A DNA stretch of 45,431 bases. It comes from Cladosporium sp. IMV 00045. Taxonomy: Eukaryota; Ascomycota; Dothideomycetes; Cladosporiales; Cladosporiaceae. The notes beneath the pieces are model-generated. The model searched no databases, was not told the origin of the DNA, and saw only the letters and a program-made list of their open reading frames with translations. The stretch covers positions 1 through 45,431 of the forward strand of contig MSJI02000523.1 in NCBI GenBank assembly GCA_001931905.2. The letters run 5' to 3'. Shown piece after piece: positions 1 to 9,849 of this stretch (within the stretch, counting starts at the first letter, position 1; every line of letters starts with the position of its first letter). The translations under genes were made by a program, and so were the position numbers.

Positions 1-213
1 GCGGTTGACAATGTAGCGTCCGAGGAAACCGGTGGCACCGAAGACGGTGGCAGTGTGGCCGCCGAGCGAGCTGCGGCCGCCAGAAATGCGAATGATGGGC
101 TTGCCGGTGCGGGTTATGGCGACGTCTTGAAGGTTGCGGCGGGCCTGTGTGGTGAGGGTGGTGGAGGGTTTGGCCAGGCCGGCGAGGAGCCCAGGCGCAG
201 GGCGGAGGACCAT
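1..213 (-). CDS. NADH:ubiquinone oxidoreductase 40-kDa subunit (NDUFA9 type), 5' part only
   Basis: Accessory subunit of mitochondrial respiratory complex I, on the matrix side of the Q module. Only the first 71 codons are inside the window, read leftward from ATG at 211-213; the rest lies beyond base 1. The first ~35 residues are rich in Arg, Ala, Thr and Leu with few acidic residues, as expected of a mitochondrial presequence. Then comes GRSSLGGHTATVFGATGFLGRY (residues ~46-67), whose GATGFLG is the glycine-rich nucleotide-binding turn of this atypical short-chain dehydrogenase family. Known family members bind NADPH structurally rather than catalysing turnover. The gene is divergent from RPN9 across ~0.9 kb. 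The identity rests on this short but characteristic N-terminus. Confidence 0.88.
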   Translation of the reverse strand, partial: MVLRPAPGLLAGLAKPSTTLTTQARRNLQDVAITRTGKPIIRISGGRSSLGGHTATVFGATGFLGRYIVNR

Positions 214-1126
214 GGCGGGCAAGTGTGTGTTGTTGAGAGGGAGGAGGGAGGAGTGGAGAGTGGTGGGAGGGTGCGAGGCTCTTCCAATGGCCGGCAGTGA
301 GAGAGCTGGTGTTGCTGCTGCTGTGCTGCTGTAGCGCTGTGGTCGACGTCGGGATCGCTCGTGCTCTTACCCGTCTTGAAGGGCGAAAGTCGTGGGTTGA
401 GCCTGTTTCTACCGACCAGGCCAATGCAAAGCAGGAAAATAGACTTGATGTATCTTTCCTGTAAGATGTAGCTATATAGGAATTTCACGTTAATTTTTTC
501 GCAGAAACAACAGTGCAGTACATTCACACACGCATTGGCAGAGCTCTTCCCATCTGACTAAGGCGATTTGCGGCCACAATTCCTGGACGGCGGCGGCGGA
601 GGGCGAGCGCGAGAAGGCAGGCACGGCAGGTCAAGCGATACCTTCGTCACCAACGCCAGCTCAAGCAGTAGCAGCAACACCCAGCAACACCAGAAACATC
701 ATCACCTTGCCATCCCACCACGACATCAGCCACTTGATCCGCCACAATCGTGTGCTTGTCGCCGAAGCTCTTCACACAGGCTTCTTTCCCGTTCCGGAAA
801 TCAACCACATCATCAGCGGCTCGTCATTCGACATCTTGACCGACCACCGCGGCATCGACACTACACAGACTTGGATCGACGTCTAAAACACCTTGGTCCA
901 TCTCGCCCTCAGGCTCAAGATCGCCTTTTCTAATACCCGGAAATACTTCCACCTCATCAACATCCCAATCCAGTTCACGCATTTTAGCGTCTGCTCGGCA
1001 TTGCATTCGCAAACTTGAACCCCACCCTCGCCGCATTCTCGCCCTCGATTCTATCACCGGAAGACGCCTTCAACCTCCTCCGCCACCCGAGAAAACCCAT
1101 CCAAGACGGTCGCTGCGATAGAGAAA
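214..1126. other. Divergent intergenic region, complex I subunit / RPN9
   Basis: About 0.9 kb between two divergently transcribed genes, so it should carry both promoters. It contains GA/GT-rich stretches near 150-330 and a CAGCAACACC-type low-complexity run around 660-700. The open frames in it have no recognisable protein features. No further gene seen. Confidence 0.6.
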
Positions 1127-2337
1127 ATGGACAACGAGAAGGTTGGAAACTTCCTTGCCGATCAGCGTGAGCAGGCCAACGATGACGTCCAGCACTACTT
1201 CCTCACCTTCGAGGACTACTGGGAGCGCAAGCTGTGGCACGAGCTCACCGACACCCTCATTGCATTCTACGGCGAGCAGCAGAGCGCAGCACAGCGGATA
1301 CCTGTTTTTGAGAACTTTGTCAAGGCGTTTGCGGACAAGATCAACCAGTTGAAGCTGGTCAAATTGGGGTTGAGCACAGCGGGACAGTACAAGAGTGAGT
1401 TTTGTGAGATTGATTGGGGGGTCTGTACACATTTCTGGCTAACACTGTTCAATTCACAGGCGACGAGGAGCGACTTGCTTTCCTTGAGAACCTCGCTTCC
1501 CGTGTCGACAAGCCCGCTTCACAGGACGCCTACGTTTTCGCCCTCACACGTGTCGCCGGCGTGCGTTTACGCCTCGACCAAAACGCCGAGGCGCGCAAGG
1601 ATTTGGACAAGTGTGAGGCTATCATCGACACCTTCGACTCTGTGGAGACGGTTGTCCACGCCAGCTTCTACCGCGTCGGTGCCGACTACTACCAATCACA
1701 AAACAACTTTGCGGCTTTCTACCGCACCACCCTCCTCTACCTCGCATGCGTCGATCTCAACGAGCTCGGCCAGTCCGAGAAGCACCGTCTCGCCTACGAT
1801 CTCGCCCTCGCCGCGCTTGTCTCCGAGACCATCTACAACTTCGGTGAGCTCCTGTTGCACCCCATCCTCGACAGCCTGGTGAAGACCGAGCACGCATGGC
1901 TGCGCGATCTGCTCTTCGCCTTCAACCGCGGCGACCTCGGCGCCTACAACATCCTGCAGTCGCACCTCCAAGGCAACGGCCTGCTGCAGCGCCACCAGCA
2001 GTTCCTCTACCAGAAGATCAGCCTGTCGGCCCTCACGCAGCTCGTCTTCTCCCGCGCCCCCAACGACCGCAGCATGACCTTCGCCACCATCAGCGAGGAG
2101 ACGAAGGTCAACCTCGACGAGATCGAGCACCTGATCATGAAGGCCCTCAGCCTGGGCCTGCTCAAGGGCAGCATCGACCAGGTCGACGAGGTCGCCCGCA
2201 TCTCCTGGGTGCAGCCAAAGGTCCTCGACAAGGCGGGTATCGAGGCCATGCACCAGCGTCTGCGCGAGTGGGACGGCGGTGTGGAGAAATTGGGTGTGTG
2301 GATTGAGAACTCTGGTCAGGACGTGTGGGCTGCGTAG
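1127..2337 (+). CDS. RPN9: 26S proteasome lid subunit Rpn9 (PSMD13)
   Basis: Non-catalytic lid subunit of the 19S regulatory particle. The model is 1127-1394 joined to 1460-2337, a 65-nt intron with GTGAGT donor and TTCACAG acceptor in phase 1; splicing gives QYKSDEERLAF and a 381-aa protein, close to the ~376-390 aa usual for PSMD13/Rpn9. The helical repeat part is followed by a C-terminal PCI domain (about residues 185-345), visible as FLYQKISLSALTQLVFSR, then the winged-helix segment TKVNLDEIEHLIMKALSLGL and the family-typical WVQPKVLDKAGI. The C-terminal tail helix is the part that packs in the lid bundle in known structures. Intact, with no odd residues noticed. Confidence 0.94.
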
Positions 2338-3086
2338 AGTAATTGCATGAGCATAGTTTAGGGGTTAACAAAATTCTCCACGGCATTTAGACATGGCGGT
2401 TCTTGTGCCTGTGTTAGTTAGCTTGCAGGTGATGTGATTCTATGAACTTGGAACTTGTGGTTTCATGGCCGGACGTTGTGGGCAAACTCGTTTGATTAGC
2501 CCGCCAATATTACGATAGACGTAGTTCTAGCAATGACTCCCAAAGAACAAAATGTACCATAATGCGCTTTGCAAATTTCATGAGCTTTGTAGGTTTCATC
2601 ATGTGAAGGATCAATCAAATGCAATGGATACAAGTACCTTACTATCGAGAATGTGGAAAACCATCTGTGAAGTGTTGGATGCAGTGGCAGGTCACAAAGA
2701 GACGTTCGAGCAAACGGCCGCCGCCTGCAAAGCTTTGTGCAGTCCCTCCCCTCCAACGTCAGTCTTCCAGGTCAGTCAGTCCATTTCGGAAAAGACCTAA
2801 GTACCTAAATTACCAAAAACACCACCACTTCACTTCTTCGCATCCAACCCGACCTCAGCTCGTGGAATTACACTTTAAAAATCGATCATTTATCTTAAGA
2901 AAAGGTGTGTGCATCGCCACCTTACATTTCAAGAGAAAAATCGAAATTGACGAACGGAAACAGAAAAAGGAACACAATCCCACTCATTCTAGTGGGTTTT
3001 GCCATAAGAAACCCATCTGACGACAATTCCGAAAATAAGATCAAAGGAAAGCCCCAAGAAAAGAAAAGCAAGAAATCCAAACGACA
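2338..3086. other. Intergenic region RPN9 - MOG1
   Basis: About 0.75 kb between tandem plus-strand genes, holding the RPN9 3' end and the MOG1 promoter/leader. The last ~200 bases before MOG1 are A-rich (2930-3085). No gene or repeat recognised. Confidence 0.55.
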
Positions 3087-3822
3087 ATGACATCCTTCAA
3101 ACCCGTCGACCTCTTCGGCGGCGCCATCCAAGCCGACTTCCCATCCACTTTCGGCGACGTCAGGTAGGTTCACCTCTATCATTCACAAAACCACACAATC
3201 CACCCTCCCACCTCCAACAATGAAACTAACTGCCCACGTCACCGTCACAGTAACATCCGCCAAGTCCCCGACAACCAAGAGGTCTACTTGGACGGCGAGG
3301 GTTTCTCTTCCGTCGTCGTCGAGCTAATGGAGCGCGTCGATCTGCCCGACCGGGAAGCGCTGGAGTATCATTTGAGAGATTTGGTCGAGGACGAGGAGGA
3401 TGACGCTGCAGAGAAGACGAAGGTTTGGGCGAGAGCCGAGGCGGTGGGTGGGAAGTTGCCGTGAGTTTGTCCTTTTCTTTTTTTCTTGTTTGTTTTCAGA
3501 AGCTAAGTGATTTCCCTGTTTCAGTCCCAACACGCCCACTTACAACCTCCTCGCGACCTCTCCTCCGGGAGCCAAACAGCAAGGCCGGGCCAACGAGCCG
3601 GAATTCGTGGTTATCTTGCTCACGCTCGTGCGCTTGGTGGAGCAGGAGACGGACGTCCTCATTACCGTCAACGTGCCGCACGTCAAAGGGCAGTTTGAGG
3701 AGGGGAGTGTGGATTTGGAGCACGGGAGGAATGGACCGCTTTTGGAGCGGGCGATGGGTTGGAGGGAGAGGGTGGTGGCGTCTTTTGAGGTCAGGGAGTG
3801 GGGGTTGTTTGGTGGGGAGTGA
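3087..3822 (+). CDS. MOG1: Ran-binding nuclear import factor Mog1 (RanGRF)
   Basis: Small protein that binds the Ran GTPase and promotes nucleotide release, acting in nuclear protein import. Three exons: 3087-3163, 3251-3460 and 3525-3822, with introns of 87 nt (GTAGGT...CAG) and 64 nt (GTGAGT...TTTCAG). The product is 194 aa, the normal Mog1 size. The N-terminal signature LFGGAIQADFP followed by DVSNIRQVPDNQEVYLDGEG is diagnostic; the Pro-Asp-Asn segment spans the first splice junction, which supports that junction. An earlier AG at 3498-3499 would give an in-frame stop, so the acceptor at 3524 is preferred. The C-terminal strand region VLITVNVPHVKGQ is also typical. The gene is convergent with the SprT-like gene, 143 bases apart. 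Confidence 0.95.
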
Positions 3823-3965
3823 GTGTGGTCTTGTGTTTTGGAATGAGATAATGATGGTTTGAGTAGGAAATGATATTGCTTTGGTACACATCCAACGCTG
3901 GGAAAATCCATAGAACGCCGTCGCTAAGGCCATTGCCAACGAATACGAATAAACACACAAGTGTC

Positions 3966-5911
3966 TCAATCATCCAAAACAACGACATCGAGCGCATTCG
4001 CAATCTCCTCCACCCCACCAGCACTCGCGCCACCACTCCCCTTCTTCTCCCCAAGTAACCCCCTCTCCTTCTCCTCCCTATACTTCCTGCCCACAGCCTC
4101 CATAACCTCCTTCTGACTACACCCCGCCGGCAACCCCCTCCTCACCTCCGCAAAATGCTTCTTAACAAACCCCGCATACCCTCCAACAGCACCACCAGCA
4201 CCGAGAACCCCACCTCTAGGCACGGGCCTAACCTGCTCCAGCCTCCCCCTACAACTCCCGCACGTATGCCTCTTGGGATCAATGCTCTTCGAATGGCGCT
4301 TAAACTCCGCGCCGCAGGCTTCGCCCTCGCAGCGCCAAACGTACTTGTAGTCGATGGCGTAGCTGTGCTTGGTGGTGACTCGCACGCCGCGAGAAGCGCC
4401 GAAAGCCGCCGTGCACTTCGCGCCCCAGGCTTTGAAACTCGCGCCGTGCGGTTGGTCTTTGACGCCGGAGACCATGAAGTTGGCCAGGTGGCAGAATTCG
4501 TGCGCGAGCACGTTGAGAAGGCGCGATTCATCGTCGATGACCTTTTCGGCGAGTTCGATCGAGGCGTGGTGCCTGTGCGTTATGCTTGGTGGGGCTGCTG
4601 TTTCTGATGATGCTGATGCTGTGGTTGTGGTAGCGCAGCGGGATTTGATCGTTTCGCGACGCCAGTTTGCGCGGCCGGCGGTGGAGTTGAGCGTTTTGCT
4701 CCAGACGAGACGGACGCCGCCGGTGGAGGCGCTGAGGGCGGCGATCTGCCCGGCGGTGATTGTCTGGTCGAGCTCGGCGAGGAAGGACTCCGCTAGGGCG
4801 TGCTTGCGAGCGGAGAAGTCTTTCTTCGCTTTGGTCTCGGCTGCGGTGCGTTTGGTTGGGCTCGATGAGGCGGATTTCTTGGGCGAAGAGGCGGGGGTTG
4901 TTGATTCTTGACTGGAGATGTCACGGTTGAAGAGGCTCTTTTTGGGGGATTGGAGGGGTTTATCCGGGGAGTGTTGATCATGCCATTCGTTGACCGTGCT
5001 GGCGTTCCAGAAGTTGTCGAGACTTTCTTTGTGAGGAGGAGTTGGGATTCGAGGCTTGGTTTTTGACGGAGATACCAGACGGGACTTCGATGGTGATGCA
5101 GGTGGTGGTGTGACGGGTCGCTCGGGTGTTTGTGCTCTTGGTCTGGTGGCGAGACGAGGTGGTGAGAACCTCAAGACTGCGTCGAGATTTTCCTTGTCGT
5201 ATGAGCTTGAAGGCCGTTCGTCTGGTACTGACTGTTTGGGCTTTTCGGCGTCTTCGGAAGTCGATTTCGTCTCTTCTATACTCAGACCTTGAAAGACTCG
5301 CAGAGCCTCATCCAGGCTGTTCGACGCAGGTTTCGGCCGATGAACACTCAGACTCCTACCAGTACCACGCCACAATTTCCTCGGGCTCGGAAGCTCATCG
5401 TCTGAATTTCCAGAGTCCGCATCTGAACCGCACCAAACGCTCTCCTCAACCTCAGCTTCCTCTTCCTCCTGCTCATCGCTCGCCATAACAGGCGGTTTGA
5501 GAGACGGCGCACCAGAAAACGCATTCAACCTCGGCCTGGAAGACGCCCTCCTGTTGCCAGTGACATCCTTCAAAGGCCTCCTCCGCGACCTCTCCGGCGA
5601 TGAGAATCTCTGCCTCAGATCGCTAGAGCTCTCAGACGCTTTCAAGGGCGCGAGCTTGATTTGTCGTTTTGAGCGCGCGCTTTCTGTTGGGGCTTTGATG
5701 ACCAGTTTGGACGGCGAGTCGCTCCCGAGTCCTCTTCATCGTAAAGGTTAAACTCGGCGTAAGATTTCTGCGCTTTTTTGCGTGGTGATGTGCGAGATCT
5801 TGTGGCCTTTGTTGTTAATGATGACGTTTTCGTCGTCGTCGTTGATGAATATTCGTCTTCGGAATCTTGAATTGCGATTGGGCGTCGAGGTGCGCCAGCG
5901 AGACGAGCCAT
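3966..5911 (-). CDS. SprT-like (GCNA/ACRC-type) metalloprotease, reading frame broken near 5720-5727
   Basis: Predicted zinc protease of the SprT/Spartan superfamily, whose members remove DNA-protein crosslinks. The catalytic motif HEFCHLANF lies at about residue 470 of the joined protein, followed by the third zinc-ligand region HGASFKAW. The C-terminal zinc ribbon has paired cysteines (CEGEACGAEF ... CGSCRGRL) around KRHSKSIDPKRHTCG, very like GCNA/ACRC and the S. pombe SprT/HMG protein. No HMG box is seen. The first ~400 residues are Ser/Pro/Lys/Glu-rich and probably disordered. The likely start is ATG 5909-5911 (acidic IQDSEDEYSS, ending ...NLYDEEDSG). The downstream part is in another frame that is open only after a TGA near 5738; one extra base near 5724-5726 would join them into about 648 aa. 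Without a join, the first downstream ATG begins MASDEQEEEE, which would still include the protease domain. Confidence 0.88.
5720..5727 (-). other. Frame break in the SprT-like gene
   Basis: Upstream coding reads ...LYDEEDSG in one frame and downstream coding reads SDSPSKLVIKAP in the frame one base earlier. On the minus strand the junction holds a GGG run (5724-5726); a fourth G would give DSGSDSPSK without interruption. I found no consensus GT-AG intron of fungal size that would do the same. Confidence 0.6.
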
Positions 5912-6688
5912 GCTTTTTTTTCCCCTGCAGAATATCCGCCTTTAATAATGAAATAATAAAACGACTTTGAATCCTTGTTCCCTTGGGATCTCCTCACTTC
6001 CTCTTTGCAGATACGCGATTGATTGGTGAAGTCCCGTGACGTGCGGTGCTGGCAGGAAATATTTTGGCGGCTTTCATCACCACAGCAACCAAGCGATCCG
6101 CGCCTTGAAGATGCGCTGACAGGCATGGCTGCACGTACCAAACCACACTCCCCCAGTGACAAGATCATGGCGAACAAGCGAAAAAAGATATGGCAGCAAA
6201 TCTTTAGCGTGAAACTCCAAGCTCTTTGGTGTCTATCTCGCTATCCAACATAAAGTGCATCATATTCGTATCACGTGATCGCGTACTTTCATGATCGTTT
6301 TGTCATCACTCTTTTACACAGCCCAAGCCCAAGATCTCATCTCAGCTTCAGCCCCCAATTACCGCCTAAATCAACGTCGGCTCTCGTGTCCGCGTTTCCA
6401 CCCGTCTGACATACTCTTTACCTCTCTTTGCTCAGGGCTCTGCCGTCTGCAGGCTAATTGCTTTTCGGCTAACTCGCAGCGAGCTGTCTCACACCGCTCA
6501 CTCTGTGTCGATGTGTTGTTGGTGCCATTTTGTTGGCTGGTTGTGTGTTGGCGTCTTCTTGAGATCGACGCTGCGCATTCTCTGACGCTGCAGCGTCTGC
6601 GTGTGTCATCTTTTGCCGTTTCGACTCTAGTCTGGGCGGCAAGCGTGTGAAGTCGTCTTCAGAAGACTCTGAAGGAAGCAGGGAATCA
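5912..6688. other. Upstream region of the SprT-like gene / 3' side of the C2H2 gene
   Basis: Roughly 0.78 kb. It contains a perfect TCACGTGA palindrome at 6271-6278. The right part (6469-6688) may still be coding: on the minus strand one frame reads an acidic SLLPSESSEDDF-type tail that would extend the C2H2 protein if one base were removed near 6693-6695. Confidence 0.45.
6271..6278. promoter_or_regulatory. Perfect E-box palindrome TCACGTGA
   Basis: An eight-base palindrome with the CACGTG core bound by bHLH factors (Cbf1- and SREBP-type). It lies about 360 bases upstream of the SprT-like start. The match is exact, but function is inferred from sequence only. Confidence 0.3.
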
Positions 6689-7567
6689 TCATCCCGTCGC
6701 CGCGCGTCGTTCGTGTACTCTTCGTACGTGGTCTTTCTGTTGTCGCGGAGTGGTCAGCAAACGATCTTGAGCGTCGCGGTATGAATGAACGCTCCCGTAC
6801 CATGTTATCAACGCGACTGAACAGTCGGCCGCAACCGTCCCATTCGCATGTAATCATCGGATTGTGCTTTGCTTCGTGTCTCGCTCGATCTTTCTTGCTC
6901 GAAAAGCCGCCTTCGGTCGATTGAGGACATCCGTGTTGTCGACAGAAGAGCGTCTTCGAGTGTCTTTTGTAGTGTTTGCGAAGATCGCAGGCACGCGTGA
7001 AGCGTGACCTAGACGTGCAGCCGGGCCATGCGCACGACCAGGTTCCATCGGAGTTCTTGTAGCCGTAGTCTGCGATAGCCCTTGCACTGGGAGAAACACT
7101 TCTGGACACTTCCGTCGATGCTTGATCGAGTGTCGAGCTGCGATTGGAGATGCGAGAATCGTTGCGTGGAATTCTTGGGCGAACTACTGGGTCTGGCGTC
7201 AAGAAATTCGGCGAAGGTGCTGCTATCGATGGGCCTGGGGTTGGGTAGACTTGTGTTGCTTGAATGGAGTACTGTATGCATTGTTGGTTTGCAGGAATTC
7301 GAAATTGATCGAACGAAGCCAGCGGTGCTTGATTCCATCGTGGTTGCTGGACACTGACGGAGGGTAGCCATGGTAAGTCGCGTTGTTCGCAACTGGTACA
7401 TTATAGGGAAGTTGTTGTTGGAGGAAGAAGTTTTCGGACGAGGGTGCGGAAAAAGCAGGTTGTAAGGGTTGTGCGTGTCCAGCGGCTGTGGTCGCCTGTA
7501 GGGGCTCGTTGTAGGCCCAGTATACCGGGTTCCAAGCCTGGTTCGGATCGTAAAAGAAGTCGGACAT
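6689..7567 (-). CDS. C2H2 zinc-finger protein (three fingers), frame shift near 7340-7400
   Basis: Putative DNA-binding protein with three tandem fingers in its C-terminal half: CAWPGC...HYKRH, CRQHGC...HEAKH and CEWDGC...HVRRVH. The third finger is split by a 64-nt intron (6737-6800, GTACGG donor, GCTGAC branch, ACAG acceptor); splicing gives SRVDNMKDHVRRVHER, the pattern usual in this fungal family. The start is ATG 7565-7567 (MSDFFYDPNQAWNPVYW). The Pro/Gln/Ser/Asn-rich N-terminus then changes frame: YHGYPPSVS is in one frame, QQPRWNQAPLASFDQFR and the fingers in another, both open between about 7223 and 7402. One missing base, or a very short intron (7235-7272, 38 nt, frame-consistent), would restore it, giving 271 aa with the TGA at 6689-6691. 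A further 73 codons may belong to it (see findings). Confidence 0.78.
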
Positions 7568-8656
7568 GATCTGCAGATTACAGACAAGGTTGTACATGTG
7601 TTATTGTTTTTGGCAACAATCGCAGGGGAGGAATCTGGCGACCGGTCAGAGTATGACTTTTGACATTTTCAATCATCGGCGGCCCAACGAAGTGTCGTAA
7701 GACAACGCACCAACAAGCTGGCCGTCGCATGCTTGCAGCCAGTGTGGACATCGTTCGTGAGGATGCTAGATCACGATAATCTTACACGGCCGTACGCTGC
7801 TGGAAAGGGCTGCATTGTCCTCAAAACCACATACCTGAGTGTATCGTAGGATGTTCGCATAGTGCTAATCTGACGCTCCAACGACAGCTTCACCGTGATT
7901 GAACGGCGCAACACTGTCGCGCGCTGGGTTTCAGGTCAAAACCAACGCCTAGAGCGTTCTGATGGGCTCGTTAAGAAAGTGCCGAGCTAGCTGATTGGCG
8001 GCGGGGGTCTCGAACGGCAGTCCAGGCAGCGAATCGTGTCGGTGTGAGCACTGCTGGGGTTTCACGGGAAGTGCAGTACTTGGGATATGTATTGTGGGTC
8101 GAGTGTTGGTGATGGTCAAAGGATTTGATCGTGCGTGGGGGACGAACCAGGTCAAGTGCCTGTGCTCCAGGTAGTGTTCTCCAAGTGCATAGGGCGAGAA
8201 TCGAAATGGTGACAAGGGGTTATATCTAGTGGAGGTGCTCGGCCATCGCGTAAGATCCCGAAAGGTACACTATCGCAAGCTTCAATAGATTTGCAAGCTG
8301 CTGCAAGAGGAGAAGAAACGCCGAGTATGCATCTTGCTAAGCAATGCAACAGTGTATTGTTCGAACATCTCCGGTTGACAAGTAATATGTAGTAATTGGC
8401 ACTGCCAGTGGAAACCGCTCGAAAGACGCACGGAAGGAGTCAACCTTCAGCCGGGCTCGGCGCTACAAGATGTGACCCAGAGTACTGTCTCTGCAGTGAG
8501 CAGTGTGTGGCTTGCACAAATATTTGGGAAATGACGCATAATGCGATAGCATTTACCGGAAGAGAAGAACGGCAAGATGCCCAAAGCTAAGGTAATCAGC
8601 TGCGGGTTCGTATAAGCCGCTGGTAGGCAACGTACGCCACGGTGGTGGCAGCTGAG

Positions 8657-8687
8657 TGCACTAGACAGCAGAATGCACTAGACAGCA
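8657..8687. repeat. Short tandem direct repeat TGCACTAGACAGCA x2
   Basis: Two identical 14-base copies (8657-8670 and 8674-8687) separated by GAA, period 17. No mobile-element features next to it. Confidence 0.7.
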
Positions 8688-9343
8688 AGACCCTGTGATT
8701 TGATTGATTGAAAGAGTCAATTTGGCATCTCGTAACCTTGGACGACGAGAGTTTGCGCACGTTTACGACATCCGGCAACACCCATTTCAAAAGCCCTGCG
8801 TGGACCGACAAAAATCGGGGTTTGAAGATTCGTCCTAGCCCTATAGGGACATACATGCACAGAAACGGTGTCGTCGTTCGTAGTATGTCAAGATCTTGAT
8901 TTTGGTGTTGAACGGTGCCCGCATCACCACTCAACATATCGGGCTGCGCATGTTGGTGAGAAGCTGACTCCATCCGCTCACTGCAGAAGTGTTTGCCCGC
9001 ATAAGTCGGTGCTTGTTTGCCTGCCAGAAAGAAATGCGGCGTTGACAGCAGGATATAAACTGATAATGGCTTTCCGACTTGCGGTGAGAAATCTGATGTC
9101 GACAGCGATCCCTTCCCGTCAGAGGCGCAGTCGAAGGCGCAGGCGCAGAGCGTCAAACAGTATAATGATCCTTCGATCCGATCTGCGCTGGCCGGACTCG
9201 CCGTTAGGATATTCTCAGCTGAAAGGGCAGCACGTCAGAACAACTCTAAACCATAAGGCCGTAAGACATCTCCCGCGGGGTCTTACCCAAGCAACGGACA
9301 TAGCACCAACAGTGCGGGATCGGATGCAGTCAGGTCCCCTCGG

Positions 9344-9382
9344 TCAACATGGTCGGGGGAAGGAGTCGACATGGTCGGGGAA
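9344..9382. repeat. Short direct repeat TCRACATGGTCGGGG x2
   Basis: Two copies of TC(A/G)ACATGGTCGGGG about 22 bases apart, about 0.5 kb upstream of the eIF3k start. They could be paired regulator sites or chance duplication. Confidence 0.6.
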
Positions 9383-9682
9383 CAACACACGGCGGCTTTA
9401 CGGAAAGTATACTTGACGTTGCCCTAATCGGCTCTGAGCGTCTTTTTGTCGTGTGCTCGGGTCTACTTCCCTTTGCAACAGTAGTAGTGAAGTGTGAATT
9501 TCGAGACGACTGAAAATCATGCAGCACAGGCCGAGGTGGATTGAAATAAGGTGCCGGGAGGATTTGGTGCCATAGGTGCAAAGGCCGGTTGACAAATAGA
9601 CAGGACTCCGGTCCATAGGCTCAAAGGTAAAGAGCAAAGACCGCGGTTGTCTAAGCGAAGGACAGAAATGCACGCAGGCCGG

Positions 9683-9698
9683 CCACAAGTGCTTGTGG
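9683..9698. repeat. Small inverted repeat CCACAAG-TG-CTTGTGG
   Basis: Perfect 7-base arms with a 2-base centre, about 150 bases upstream of the eIF3k ATG. The spacing suits a dimeric regulator site better than a hairpin. No function is shown. Confidence 0.4.
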
Positions 9699-9849
9699 GA
9701 GGAAGTGAAGTTCCCTATACTTTTGTAAGTGAGTGGTTGACAGCGGAGACAATTCCACGCCTGCCGCCAAGCCTTCTGAGAGTCGAATTGAGAACTTCAC
9801 CACGAGGCAGAGGGGCTCAAATAAAGGAAGGTCAATCACCACAGCAAAC

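Larger units (their letters stand above)
7568..9849. other. Long divergent intergenic region, C2H2 gene / eIF3k
   Basis: 2.28 kb without a gene I can support. It holds a direct repeat at 8657-8670 and 8674-8687, a second direct repeat around 9344-9382 and a small inverted repeat near 9683-9698. Open frames here (for example minus strand 8596-9156) lack ATG starts or recognisable domains. It must contain both promoters; it could also hold an unrecognised non-coding transcript. Confidence 0.5.

Noticed and set aside
1696..2253. 185-codon minus-strand frame antisense to RPN9
   Set aside because: Shadow of the strongly biased RPN9 codons (Leu/Val/Asp-rich antisense translation).
8596..9156. 186-codon minus-strand open frame
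   Set aside because: No ATG start at its beginning, no domain, cysteine/serine-rich random-looking composition.
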